This document shows positions 44,021 to 55,225 of a DNA stretch of 64,000 nucleotides, piece after piece. The translations under genes were made by a program, and so were the position numbers. The notes under the pieces were generated by a model. It did no database searches, had not been told where the DNA came from, and was given only the letters and a program-made list of their open reading frames with translations. The stretch's first letter is position 1; each line of letters starts with the position of its first letter. Source of the DNA: Azorinus chamasolen (Eukaryota; Mollusca; Bivalvia; Cardiida; Solecurtidae); assembly GCA_963576725.1 (NCBI GenBank), contig OY755240.1, positions 64,258,412 through 64,322,411 of the forward strand, given 5' to 3'.

Positions 44021-44230
44021 TTTCAATACCTACTGAATATTCATGGCGAAAATAATTAAAATGGAAGGTGGAGCATTGTAGTCATTTTTGAAAGAAAAGA
44101 AACAGATCTATCAAATTCCATTGGCAAACAGAGCAGACCCTGATCAGACGGCTCCTATAGAAACCGTCTGATCTGGGTCTACTCTGTTTGCAGATGATTG
44201 AAAAGACATTTATATGAAGGAAAGGGTTAA
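44021..44230. repeat. Element B at the copy 2 promoter
   Basis: The left terminal repeat is deleted; the body, hairpin (44124-44191) and GAAAGGGTTAA end remain. It corresponds to 36868-37021. From 44231 to 44690 I see no gene or repeat. Confidence 0.65.
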
Positions 44231-44696
44231 GGTAATATTAGCACGGTAACCCTTTCACTGGCAAATTACTTTTAAACTACACACAAGATAAGATATATGC
44301 TTTCTTTTTTTCAGTCAAAGAACTGAGACAAATCTAACTGGGTTCAATATTAATAAAACTAGAGGCAAAAGTATTTGAGGACGAATAATAAGGGTACGTT
44401 TGATTCCCATGATACAGTAAAAAGTAACAAGAATAGGACAAGAAGCATTTCGCATTTATCTTGGCGCACCAGCTTTCCATATAACACAGAGATCTACGTT
44501 TATCGGTAAAATACATCCTCTAAGTTCGCTGTTGTTTTGAAAACCAGCTAGAGTTCTCATTTCAAGCTTGAAAACACATCGGTTTTTGATGTACGAATAC
44601 ATTTGTGTATTAATATGCGGTGTGAGACACAATCTAACCCTTCTGCTGCTCAAAATATTACACCAAACTCGTTCAAGATCGTGTTTTAACAAACTA

Positions 44697-44898
44697 CAGT
44701 AAACCCCCTTTAGACCGGACGTTGAATTTAGTATACATATCGGTCTTGGGACAGGTTGCAGCTTAATGCTGGGTGAAAGTCATGTAGAAAGCTCCTAGAG
44801 GAGCTTTCTGCATGACTCTCATCCTGCATTAAGCAGCGACCTGCATAACAGTTTCTAAATTCTTCTCTACTTAAATTCCGGTTTAGAGGGGTTTACTG
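44697..44898. mobile_element. A3 palindromic element, complete
   Basis: 202 bp with TA on both sides. Ends CAGTAAACCCCCTTTAGACC and GGTTTAGAGGGGTTTACTG. Hairpin GCAGCTTAATGCTGGGTGAA against an arm reading GCAGCGACC. Confidence 0.85.
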
Positions 44899-44925
44899 TA
44901 CTGACAATGTTAGACCGTTTGGATC

Positions 44926-45265
44926 CTGATGAGACATTGAGTTACGCGGCCTCTCATCAGGATCTACACTGTTTGCATTTACCCTTTCTTATGCTACGCG
45001 CGACTTGGCATGGAGTTGCAAACTGGCTGGATCTAGATCAGACGCCGAGTAACTCAATGTTTGACATTCTGTCAGTAGATTCTCAAAAGGTTTGAACCCC
45101 AGCAGATCAGATATCGGGTAGAAAAAATAATCCTTTTTTCAAATATGAGAAAGGTTAATCCTTATCCCGCAAACCGCGACCTGATTCGCATTTGCAAACA
45201 GCTTGGATCCAGATGAGACGCCGAGTAACTCGGCGTCTCATCTGGATCCAAACTGTTTGACATTT
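44926..45265. repeat. Three E palindromes, one perfect
   Basis: Partial E hairpins at 44926-44975 and 45017-45065. A complete one lies at 45196-45262, where GCTTGGATCCAGATGAGACG pairs perfectly around CCGAGTAACTCGG. TTAATCCTTATCCCGC at 45154 may be its left end. Confidence 0.65.
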
Positions 45266-45305
45266 GATCAACAGTGTCTCCAAAGCTTACAAGTACGAAT
45301 CTGTT

Positions 45306-45428
45306 TCCATGCTTATAAAACTTTTAGTAGAGTCTGAGTTCGTTCTCAAGTTTTGATTGGTCAGATTTGAGCCATTGGCTCAAATCTGACCAATCAAAAG
45401 CTTGAGAACAAATTCAGATAAGCATGGA
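45306..45428. repeat. Palindrome H
   Basis: TTTTGATTGGTCAGATTTGA pairs with the inverse TCAAATCTGACCAATCAAAA around GCCATTGGC. Outer arms TCCATGCTTAT and ATAAGCATGGA. It carries an inverted pair of CCAAT boxes. Confidence 0.75.
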
Positions 45429-45618
45429 CACAGAAGTAATAGTATTGGCAGACATATTGTTGTTCAGCATGTTAAGGGTTTATGGCGGACGTGTAAATGA
45501 TTAATAATAATGTACCAGGGCGTGGCTTTGTGGGAAGCAACCGGGTGTGGCCTGTGTGTATAACCCACATAATGTACATGTACTTCACTCTTACACACAG
45601 TAGGACATTCATGTATAT

Positions 45619-45985
45619 TAACTCTTTACCTGATAGAGATGACTTTTGTCAGTTTTGCAAACAGAGTAGACCCTGATCAGACGGTTCGACTTCTAACATC
45701 GGGCTGCTCTATTTGCTCATGAAATTATACAGATATGATTACCGTTTATGCAAGAAGTCCCATGTTCATTTTTCCATTATGAAAAATCAGCTTCAGTGCA
45801 ATTAATATTCATAATTTCTTACATTATAGTTCGTGAATATTGATGAGACACAGAAATTGTTTGGCCGATGTAGAAGCTGTAGAATCATATCTATAATGTA
45901 TCATAAGCAAACATATCAGACCCTGACCCGGGTCAACTGTGTTCGAAAATGCGTAGAAAGGCGTATTTATAGAGTAAAGGGTTCC
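45619..45985. repeat. Two worn B/B' elements
   Basis: 45619 starts TTAACTCTTTACCTGATAG with a half palindrome. 45830-45985 has the B' body and ends GAGTAAAGGGTT. 45429-45618 shows nothing recognised. Confidence 0.5.
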
Positions 45986-46091
45986 ATTCAATACAATAGT
46001 GTATTACCCCTAATAGGAACCCTCTTCAGGAGGAATTCCCTACAATGAACGCATAGTTTCAATAATATCATAAAACTTGGTATTTATAACT

Positions 46092-46364
46092 TTAACCTTT
46101 TACTCCATAAATACGCCTTTCTACACATTTGTAAACAGAGTACACCCAGATCAGACGGCTCCTATAGGAGCCGTCTGATCAGGGTCTGCTCTGTTTGCTT
46201 ATGGAATAATATAGATGTGATCTTTTATTTATATTATGGAATGATTTTTATAGTTTCTGCTTTGGCAAATAGTTCACATGTTAATATGCCATTCTTCAAA
46301 AACAATCTAATCAATATTCATGACGTCATTATTTCTTACATAAATATTCATGGAGTAAAGGGTT
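46092..46364. mobile_element. TTAA element B', nearly complete
   Basis: TTAACCTTTTACTCCATAAA start and CATGGAGTAAAGGGTT end. Palindrome 46131-46198 has CCCAGATC against GATCAGGG. It is the best reference copy of B'. Confidence 0.75.
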
Positions 46365-46484
46365 GCTGGCCCCTCTATCAAATAAAAAGTTAATCCGATT
46401 ACATTATTTTCAACAAGAGTTTATCATAACAAGCATATTCTAGAGCACTTTTTATGGGACATCAGTGTAACACTTTCCCTGATA

Positions 46485-46565
46485 TACACGCACTTGCAAA
46501 CAATGTTTACCCAGATCAGACGGCTGTAAGGGCCGTCTCATCTAGGTATGCCCTGTTTGCTTATA
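46485..46565. repeat. B palindrome, worn
   Basis: GCACTTGCAAACAATG TTTACCC pairs with a worn arm ending CCCTGTTTGC. Confidence 0.45.
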
Positions 46566-46767
46566 AAATTATATAGCCTATGTCTGATTTGTATAGTTTC
46601 TGACATGACCAAAACCTTCCTGTAAGCATATGCCTTTATATAAATTCACCTAATAATATTACGATTTATTACCGGTACATAGATATTCATGAGGGAAATG
46701 CCCGTTTTGGATATAGTCCTTAATACTTAAAACGATATACCCCCCCCCCCCCTGTGTTTTGTATATA

Positions 46768-46977
46768 CAGTAGAACCTGTCGTAAGCGGTCATTCGTTTA
46801 GTTAACATAGTCCTGAGTCTTAACGAGCAGGTGGCTACTTAATGCAGGGCAGAAGTAATGCAGAAAGCTCCAATAGGAACTTTCTGCATTACTTTTGACC
46901 TGCATTACGCTACCACCTGCCTTACAAACTCATAATCAGAACCCCTTTTTGATGGTCGCTTAAGACAGGTTCTACTG
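46768..46977. mobile_element. A4 palindromic element, complete
   Basis: 210 bp, TA-flanked. Ends CAGTAGAACCTGTCGTAAGC and CTTAAGACAGGTTCTACTG. Hairpin AATGCAGAAAGCTCC with its inverse. A C-run precedes it at 46741-46752. 46978-47249 shows nothing recognised. Confidence 0.8.
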
Positions 46978-47249
46978 TAAAACGTGTACACATATACATG
47001 AGAAGAACAAAACGCGTCCTGTCTACTCGTTATACATATCCACCAGGGTGAAACGATGTGGACTACGTTAGGCGTGGTTATATAGGGTGTGCCCAGCAAA
47101 TACACACGATTCACTTCATTTAAAATTAATGCAAAATAATTTCAATTTTCGTCTACAATGTCGTCTGCTTTAGTTTCACAGTCTACATTCCATTAGTTCT
47201 GTCTCCTGTTTAAATCGTATAATTAAGTTCGATTTGCTTTGAAAAACTG

Positions 47250-47493
47250 TTAACCCCTTCCCTCATATAATTTTTTCACGCATTTACAAACAGAGTAAAC
47301 CACGATCAGACGGCTCATATAGGAGCCGTCTGATCAGGGTCTGCCCTGTTTGCTTATGAATTTAATACATGTTTCTTTAGTTTCTATGATGGCTACAATG
47401 TCCCACCTTCCACAATTCATTACAACTATTTTGTCCATGAATATTCAGTAGGTATTGGAATTTGTAATAAATATAGAACAGGGAAAGGGTTAA
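47250..47493. mobile_element. TTAA element B, complete
   Basis: 244 bp, TTAACCCCTTCCCTCATA to ACAGGGAAAGGGTTAA. Palindrome 47288-47353. Confidence 0.8.
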
Positions 47494-47500
47494 CCAAGCG

Positions 47501-47752
47501 TTAACCCTTCTCTTGCTGAATTTTAAAATACATTTCTCCTTCTTTACCCTTTGCCCTGTTGTATAATTACATATATCTTCACTGTGTACAAGTATTTCGC
47601 TGTGCAATCGCTGCTGTGGAGTGCACTGGTTGCACAATCAACTTGTAAATAGTGCAGACCCAGATGAGACAGCTCCTGCAGGAGCTGTCTCATCTGGGTC
47701 TTCACTATTTACAGGCAGGTATATTGACGTGAATAGCAATCGAAGGGTTCAA
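47501..47752. mobile_element. TTAA element D
   Basis: TTAACCCTTCTCTTGCTG start. The end CGAAGGGTTCAA is mutated. The hairpin at 47644-47713 is perfect at the usual mismatch site. It adjoins B with eight bases between. Confidence 0.75.
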
Positions 47753-47756
47753 CATT

Positions 47757-47914
47757 ATGAATTCTGGTGAGACGCCTAGATCTGGGTCCAATAGTGTTTG
47801 TAAAAGTTATCCTTTGAAGTTTGCATTTATTTATCTCATTTCCTTATTTTACCAAATGATTTCACAAAAGTTGTTTGTAGACGACAGTTAGAAATTCGGC
47901 GCCAAAAGGATTAA
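47757..47914. repeat. Element F, reversed and truncated
   Basis: Ends GGCGCCAAAAGGATTAA. The hairpin is mostly lost. Confidence 0.55.
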
Positions 47915-47980
47915 AGTGACAGTTTCTAATTGCATCATTTTAAAAATGCCTTAACCACTTGTTTATATACTAAAAAAGTA

Positions 47981-48260
47981 CAGTTGAACTTCGATAACTC
48001 GAACTTCAAACAAATCAGTTCGAGATAACAGAAGTTCGAGTCATCCGATATCAAATCTGAACAATTTCTCAAGGCAACAACTTAATACAGATATAAAGTA
48101 ATTACTTTAGACCTGTATTAAGCAATCACATATGTTTCTAGATATTTGTAGCGATACATTTTAGAGCAATTGTGTATTGTAAGTTTTGGAAGGACTGAAC
48201 TTTTAGTTTGAGTTATCCCGAGTTCGAGTAATCCGAGTTCGAGATATCGAAGTTTAACTG
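47981..48260. mobile_element. A5 pogo-like element
   Basis: 280 bp between TA pairs. Ends CAGTTGAACTTCGATAACTC and its inverse, with extended GTTCGAGTTATCC-like arms. It is the most classical pogo/Tigger-type terminal repeat in the window. Confidence 0.8.
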
Positions 48261-48480
48261 TATATCGTAAGAACTACGCTGAAAAAACTAAGCGTTTTTG
48301 CGCCGATGTTCGCCGATGTATCAGTGTTTATTCGGGTTGTGTTTAGTGTCATAACTGTTCAAACTACGTAAGTCATTAGTATTCTGTTGTACAACAAAAT
48401 TATAAGTATCGACGAATACAGATTACTTTTTATCATGGGGACATTTTCGATATAAGTTCAAATTGACAATCTTCTTAAGG

Positions 48481-48597
48481 AATATATAGAATCTGGTTTG
48501 TATTCATGGAGGTATGAAAAAATAACTTGGTAACACTTTAATACTAAGTTATTTTTTCATACCTCCATGAAAACAATTTTTTTTCTATATATTACTT
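48481..48597. repeat. Hairpin with 25-bp perfect arms
   Basis: TCATGGAGGTATGAAAAAAT (48504 on) pairs with 48546-48570 without mismatch across 17 bases. Outer arms AATATATAGAA and TTCTATATATT match too. Part of the arm recurs at 48735-48760 as a third copy. Confidence 0.75.
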
Positions 48598-48954
48598 ATA
48601 ATCTAATATCACTGCTGAATGTAAGAAAGAAATTAAAATAATATTCACAAATCATTTGTTTATTTTCAACCATTAATACCGATTTATATAACTGCGGACG
48701 AATACAAAGTAGTCCCGGGAAGGCGTGGTCTATTTTTTCATGGGGGTATGAAAAAATAAGACGGCCAGTCTCAGCTCAACAAAAGTAATGAAATCAAACA
48801 AAATTAAATGATATAAGAAAGATTGAATATAACCAACACCATGTTTAATGATTTTATTGAAAATAATTGTGTGTTTATTGTTGAAAATATCACTTTAATT
48901 CTATCAGATACCAAACTATTTAAGCATTCATTCGATTCCTTTAACTCGTATCCT

Positions 48955-49130
48955 GGGTCCATGCTTATAATACGTTTAGTTGAGTCTGAGTTCGTTCTCA
49001 AGTTTTTGATTGGTCAGATTTGAGCCATTGGCTCAAATCTGACTAATCAAAAGCTTGAAAACTCAAATCTGACCTATCAAAAGCTTGAGAACGAAACTCA
49101 GACCCAACTAAAAGCTTTATAAGCACGGAT
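48955..49130. repeat. Palindrome H with a duplicated right arm
   Basis: GTTTTTGATTGGTCAGATTT and its inverse around GCCATTGGC. The right arm CAAATCTGACCTATCAAAAG occurs twice. 48600-48954 shows no gene. Confidence 0.7.
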
Positions 49131-49254
49131 CCTGTTCTCTGCGACCTGATTCATGTTTTCAATCAGCTTGCAGATGAGTAACCCCGTGTCCGATCAGGAT
49201 CCAAGCTGTTTGACGTTCAGTCAATAGTTTCTCAAAGGCTTGGCTGAATGAGAA

Positions 49255-49463
49255 TGAGGGAATGAGTGCGGGAATGAGTCACTAATGGCCTTTGCAAACA
49301 GTGTACACCCAGATAAGAGGGCTCCTAGAGGAGCCCTCTCATCACCGTTTGCACTGTTTGTCATATTACACATTTCTTTAAAAATCCCTAAATATTCAGC
49401 ATAAGCTTAACATGTTTGTATTTTGGAAAAGTCCATTTGAAAATTCAGCATTGTAAGGGTTAA
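49255..49463. mobile_element. TTAA element G
   Basis: The hairpin at 49290-49360 has a perfect centre AGAGGGCTCCTAGAGGAGCC. The right end is GTAAGGGTTAA and the left end is worn. An E remnant lies at 49150-49215. Confidence 0.65.
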
Positions 49464-49744
49464 AGAGATTCTTCTGTGCGTGATCTGTATGTCAAACTGT
49501 CTAGATCCTGGTGTTAAAACTGTCTCGATCCTGAGGTTTAAAATGCATCAGGTCAGAGTTAGAGCAGAAATCAATACAATATATCAGGAATAAAGAGTGA
49601 AGACTTGTCGAATGAGTTTTGTTTAAACGTATATGTCACGGATCGAATATGTAACAATTGTGTGTTATATTTGACCGTTAACTCCATATTCCTTTGCCCA
49701 GTATGGCAGTAAAAAATAAACGTATATGTCACATACATTTTGAT

Positions 49745-50225
49745 ATAAAACCACTACCATCATTCACCATCATGCATCATCACCATTATAACCATCATCA
49801 CCATCATCATCATAATAATACTTATCATACTCTTCATCCTCATCCTCATCCTCCTCCTCCTCCACATCATCATCATAATCACCACCACCACCACGACGAT
49901 CATAATTAGTATAATGAGCATTATGGTTGTCGTCATCATCATCATTACGACCAGAATCGCTATCATTATCATGATGCTAACCACCACAATCATCGTCATC
50001 ATTATCATTTTATCATCATCTTTGGTATCATCATCATTCTCATTTTTATCATCTTTGTCATCATCAGCATCATTCACCATCAGCATCATCATTCACTATC
50101 ATTATTACCATCACCATCACCATCGTCGTAACCAACATCCTGATCACCATCATCACCAAAAATATCATCCTCATTACGACCATCATCATCACCACAACCC
50201 TCATCGTCACATTCAACTCATCACC
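49745..50225. repeat. CAT/CCT-rich simple-sequence tract
   Basis: Irregular (CAT)n, (CCT)n and (CAC)n triplets. Long frames on both strands are by-products. 50226-50824 contains a repeated ACATTGTCATACATGTAATT-type phrase about 190 bp apart (50390, 50600, 50800) but no gene. Confidence 0.85.
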
Positions 50226-50824
50226 ATTTTATTTAGCGTTCTTGTTCTTTCTGAATAACTGAAAGTGACTTTCAGTTCATGTGAAAAGGGGAGTCTAATT
50301 TTGAGAACAAATGAAGGATTCATAACTGTATTAAACAAGAAACTGATACAGCTCTGAACATTGATTTCAACGAATTAAAAAGCCTTGTCATACATGTAAT
50401 TTCTATATGATAACGATGTGATATATGTAATTATTTTAAGCATATTTGTACAGTTTCATGTGACTACATTTATTTGCCATTTTGATATCGTTGCCGCAAA
50501 TATGTAACGTCGATTACATACCAGTTAATGGCACTCATACGCATATAAACAAGAAAATTATATAACTATGAACAGTGATTCCGAAGAATTAAACGACATT
50601 GTCATACATGTAATTTCTATAAAACAACGATGTCATACATGTACATATTTGTACAGTTGCATTTGCCTACATTTATTTGCCATTTTAATATCACTGACGC
50701 AAATATGTAATGTCATCGATAACATACCAGTTATTGGCACTCATATATGCAAATAAACTTGAAACTGATATAACTCTGAACAGTGATTCCAAAGAATTAA
50801 ACAACATTGCCATTCATGTTATTA

Positions 50825-50871
50825 TGTCTCCCCCATATTTATATGGGGGAGACATATTGTTTTCGTGAGAG

Positions 50872-50905
<34 letters not shown>

Positions 50906-51996
50906 GGCCGTCTGTCCGTCTGTCTGTCTGTCTGTCTGTCCGACACACTTTTTGTCCGGACGATAACTTCAATATGCCTGATGCCAGTTGATTGAAACTT
51001 CATATATGGAAAGATCATGACGAGAAGAAGTGTCATGCACAAGGTCCATAACTCTGGCTTCACTACTATTGGAGTTATTGCCCTTTGTAAAAAAAAATCA
51101 TAATTTTTTGTCCGGACAATAACTTCAATATGCCTGATGCCAGTTGATTGAAACTTCATATATGGAAAGAGCATAATGAGAGAAAGTGTCATGCATAAGG
51201 TACATAACTCTGGCTTCACTAATATAGGAGTTATTGCCCTTTGTAAAAAAAATCACACTTTTTTGTCCGGACGATAACTTCTATATGGCTCATGCCATTG
51301 GATTGAAACTTCATATATGGAAAGATCATAACGAGAGGAAGTGTCATGCACAAGGTCCATAACTCTGGCTTCACTTATATTGGAGTTATTGCCCTTTGTA
51401 AAAAAAAATCACAATTTTTGTCCGGATGATTACTCCTATGTGACACATGGCATTGGAGTGAAACTTCATACATGGAACGATCATGATAAGAGAAAGTGTC
51501 ATGCATAAGATCCTTAACTCGAGCTTCGATAAATCTAGAGTTATTGCCCCTTGTACATTTGTTTAATTCTTTTTTGTCCGGACGATAACTCCTACGTGGC
51601 TCTTACCATCGTATTGAAACTTCATACATGGAAAAAGCATGATGAGAGAAAGTGTCATGAACAAGGGCCATAATTTTGGCTTCAATACTTGGAGTTATTG
51701 CCCTTTGTTACATTTTTTGGCCGATCAATAACTCCTGTTCGACTGATGCTATTGGAATGACATTTTATTTTTGGAAAGAGCATGATGAAAGTAAGTGTAA
51801 TGCACAAGGGCCATAAATCTGGTATCCGTATTTTTGGAGTTATTAGCTGTTATCATTTTCTTCTTGAAAAATGTAGTGTGGAAAACGCATAATTAGGGAA
51901 AGTATCATTCATCAAGACCATAACATTTTTAGTGATTTCCCTTTACATATTGCTTTTATTAGAGGGGAGACATCCGTTTTTGTGACAAACCTCTAG
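50825..51996. mobile_element. Pearl/Helitron-like tandem element, large copy
   Basis: A hairpin TCTCCCCCATAT...ATATGGGGGAGA is followed by a (CTGT)n run 50874-50940. Then come about six units of 140-160 bp, each starting TTTTGTCCGGACGATAACT and containing TTGAAACTTCATATATGG and GGAGTTATTGCCCTTTG, more diverged toward the end. It closes with GGGGAGACATCCGTTTTTG. Non-coding. Confidence 0.75.
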
Positions 51997-52129
51997 TTTC
52001 AATATAATAACGATGTCATGATTGTTTTAACCATATTTTAACTTCATTTGTCGCAGGTATGCATGACACTGAAACATAATATCTAGTGATATTTTCCAGT
52101 AAAATTATGCATCTACATGTAATATCATT

Positions 52130-52215
52130 TGATGATGATGATGATTGATGCGATGATCGTAAAAATGATGATGATGATGATTGTAATGATGATAATGATA
52201 ATGATGATAATAATG
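52130..52215. repeat. (GAT)n microsatellite
   Basis: Interrupted GATGAT/GATAAT triplets. 52216-52688 has a direct repeat of GTTACGTATTCGGGCGAATA-type sequence near 52460-52520 and nothing else recognised. Confidence 0.85.
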
Positions 52216-52688
52216 ATCAGCCAAGAAAACTTGTGGCATAGATAAGATTTCAATAAAATGTGATAAGTAAAATATACCTGATTTTGTTTTTCAAAACAGA
52301 TAACAATTAACAAAGGTGATGAATTCGTTGCCATTTTCGTTTTTGTGGCCACTTTGTGGGTGTAACATATTAGTTTTGGTGTGCATGTAAAATCTTAAGC
52401 CACACGAATAAATCGCAGTTTATGTACCATATTCGTTTGATGCGAGTGTCATTTTCGACTGAATATATCACACGTGTTACGTATTCGGGCGAATATTTCA
52501 CTCGTGTTACATATTCGATCCGTGAAATATACGGTTCAACAGAGCTTCATATGTGAACACCATTGCAAAACACTACAGTATATGATAAAACATAACGCGT
52601 GTCTTCCTATTGTGAACATCATTGCAAAACCTACAATATGTGATGAAATATTTATATAATGTTCACATTCATATTCCTAACTTAAAGT

Positions 52689-52938
52689 TTAACCCTTCGC
52701 TTGCTAATCGCGTCAATATACGTACCTGTAAATAGTGAAGACCCAGATGAGACAACTCCTGCAGGAGCTGTCTCATCAGGGCCTGCACTATTTACAAGTT
52801 GATTGTGCAACAAGTGCACTCCATAGCAGTTATTGCACAGCGAAATATGTGTACACAGTGAAGACATATGTAATTATACAACAGGGCATGGGTAAATAAG
52901 GAGAAATGTATTTTCAAATTCAGCAAGCGAAGGGTTAA
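52689..52938. mobile_element. TTAA element D, complete
   Basis: 250 bp, TTAACCCTTCGCTTGC to GCAAGCGAAGGGTTAA. Hairpin 52727-52798 with CCCAGATG against CATCAGGG. Confidence 0.85.
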
Positions 52939-52951
52939 AGTTGGTAATCTA

Positions 52952-53336
52952 CAGTTGAACTTCGATATCTCGAACTCGGATACCTCGGGGGAAGGGGTGT
53001 TGGTGTAAATGTTAGGTAGACATTTATAAGTACAGTTGAACTTCGGTATCTTGAATTTCAAGGGACCATACAAATTAATTTGAGATAACAGTGGTTATCA
53101 GATTCTGATTCAGATTCTGATATGAACAATTTCTCAAGTTCAACAGCTTAATGCAGGTTCAAAGTAATGCTACAGGAGCTTTCAGCATTACGTTCGACTC
53201 GCATTAAGCTGTCATGTGTGCTTCTATATATTCGCAGTGACACATTTTAGAACAATTCTGTATTGTAAAGATTTAAAGGACCGAAATTTTACTTCGAGGT
53301 TCGAGTTATCCAAGTTCGATATATCGAGGTTCAGCT
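52952..53336. mobile_element. A5 element with a second left end
   Basis: Two left ends, CAGTTGAACTTCGATATCTC at 52952 and CAGTTGAACTTCGGTATCTT at 53033, precede one right end at 53336. This is either a nested or a partly duplicated copy. Confidence 0.65.
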
Positions 53337-53474
53337 GCATTTAATACTGCGTAGAAGTTAAACTAAACAAATTTAGCAAACCACCTGAATAACTCAGGGT
53401 ACATGAACTACCACTCCAGTACCACGCATGAACAGACATGTAAATTTTAACCACCTCCAAACATTCTCTAGTTA

Positions 53475-53873
53475 CAGTAAAAATCTGCAGAACCGGACTT
53501 TCGAATTAGTATCTATGAAGGTCTTTAACCCATTCCCACTTAGGCTATTTTTAGACCTAGCCTCTTTGATTAAATCTACCAAAAAGGAGCATTAACTAGA
53601 GAAAAGGAAACTTTCAGAAATGTGTAGTTTTTAAACCATTGTGTTAAATAGAGCATTTGCTCCTGTAGAGCAAATGCTCTATTTATCACAATGGTTTCAG
53701 AAGCGTCAAAAGGCGTCAATATGCGGGAATGGATCAAGACCAATGACATCCAAATTCGGTGTGGAAGTCACGAAGAAAGCTCATAGAGGCTTGGCATTCA
53801 CCTTGCATTAAGCAGTCCTAAAAAATCTGAATTTTTCTTCACTGAAAGACCGGGGAACAAGGGCTTTACCGTA
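53475..53873. mobile_element. A3 element interrupted by element C
   Basis: CAGTAAAAATCTGCAGAACC at the left and GGGCTTTACCG at the right. A C element (53524-53736, TTAACCCATTCCCACTTAGG to GCGGGAATGG) lies between them. Confidence 0.65.
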
Positions 53874-53874
53874 T

Positions 53875-54124
53875 TTAACCCTTCTCTTGCTGAATTTTAA
53901 AATGCATTTCTCCTTTTTTACCCATGTCCTGTTGTATAATTACATATATCTTCACTGTGTACAAGTATTTCGTTGTGCAATCACTGCTGTGGAGTGCACT
54001 GGTTGCACAATCAACGTATAAATAGTGAAGACCCTGATGAGACAGCTCCTGCAGAAGCTGTCTTATCTGGGTCTTCACTATTTACAGGTAGGTATATTGA
54101 CGTGAATAGCAATCGAAGGGTTAA
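53875..54124. mobile_element. TTAA element D, complete
   Basis: 250 bp, TTAACCCTTCTCTTGCTG to GCAATCGAAGGGTTAA. Directly abuts the A3 end. Confidence 0.8.
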
Positions 54125-54174
54125 ATTAATAATGTCTAGTTTAGGGCAAGGGAGTGTATGGTACAAACGTTTAA

Positions 54175-54381
54175 TACTACCCGGTACACCCTGACTATAG
54201 CGACAAAATAAAATTATGTCTAATTCTTGGGGGGGGGGGGGGTTAAGACAGACGGTAGCTTAATGCAGGACGAAAGTAATGCAGAAAGCTCCTAGAGGAG
54301 CTTTCTGCATCACTCTCGTCCTGCATTAAGCAGCTACGGATTTAGTTATGTACATGTAGTAGCTGTAGGCAGGCTCGACTG
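54175..54381. mobile_element. A9: TA-type palindromic element
   Basis: The hairpin GGTAGCTTAATGCAGGACGA with its inverse is of A type. The end GCTGTAGGCAGGCTCGACTG differs from A1-A6. A G-run lies at 54228-54242. Confidence 0.6.
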
Positions 54382-54532
54382 TATTTTCTCGGGCCATTGA
54401 AATGTATTTGTATACATATAGCATAGATTAATTTATGATGATAAGTTTAAATCTTTGCATGCTCCATCATTGTTTAACTAGGGAGTCAATTGGATATGAA
54501 CAGCTTACATTTACTAGATGGTTTTGAATGAC

Positions 54533-54900
54533 ACACAGTGCAGACCCTGATTAGAGGTGTCCTCTATAGAAACCCTCTAATATGTGTCTACATTGTTTGC
54601 CATGACTGTCAACTCGTTTCTCGCACTCAAAGGGTAAACACTTCGCCCAGTTTTTCATTAGCGTATACAGTAATCATCTGAAAACGTGGTAAACCAAATG
54701 TAGGACATGATAAGTTAGAGCTCCAATGTATATACCGTATTGCCTTCAATAAAGACTCTGGGTCGTTATATATTTTTTTAAAAGGAGCCTTTTGTATTTT
54801 GTACACAGAATGAAAGCAATGCAGAAAGTTCCTAAGGGAGATTTTTGTATTTCTTCAATCAGCGTTAAGCTGTCACCTGTATTTGAAAAAGTCCTTCATC
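54533..54900. repeat. G element reversed, then a decayed A element
   Basis: 54533-54637: G hairpin CAGTGCAGACCCTGATTAGA with its mirrored arm, ending ACTCAAAGGGTAAA. 54740-54900: A-type hairpin remnants. Confidence 0.45.
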
Positions 54901-54924
54901 TAATGCTAATTACGTAGAGTTTTA

Positions 54925-55225
54925 GTTATGAATGGGGCATTTGTTAGAGTGGGGCGTTAATTAGAATCGGAGTATTTATTTGAATAGTTGCGTTAATTAG
55001 AATGGGACAGTTGTTAGAGTGGGCGTTAATTAGAATCGGGGTGTTTATTAGAATGGTTGCGTTTACTAGAACCGAACGGGGCATTTGTTAGAGTGGGCGT
55101 TAATTAGAATGTGGATGTTTATTAGAGTGATTGCGTTTATTAGAATGGGTCATTTGTTAGAGTGGGCGTTAATTAGAATCGGGGTGTTTATTTGAATGGG
55201 GCGTTTATTAGACTGTGGGCGTCTA
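54925..55225. repeat. Minisatellite of TTAGAATGGGGCGTTTA type
   Basis: About 16 imperfect units of 16-19 bp, arranged in a higher-order pattern of roughly 75 bp (GGGCATTTGTTAGAGTGGGC then GTTAATTAGAATCGGGG). Confidence 0.8.

Noticed and set aside
6505..54078. A similar 65-75-residue frame (starting MKTQMRQLLQE) appears in several D elements at 6505, 17253 and 53875.
   Set aside because: It runs straight through the hairpin and stays similar only because the repeat does. Other D copies (47501, 52689) break it, and there is no domain or start context.
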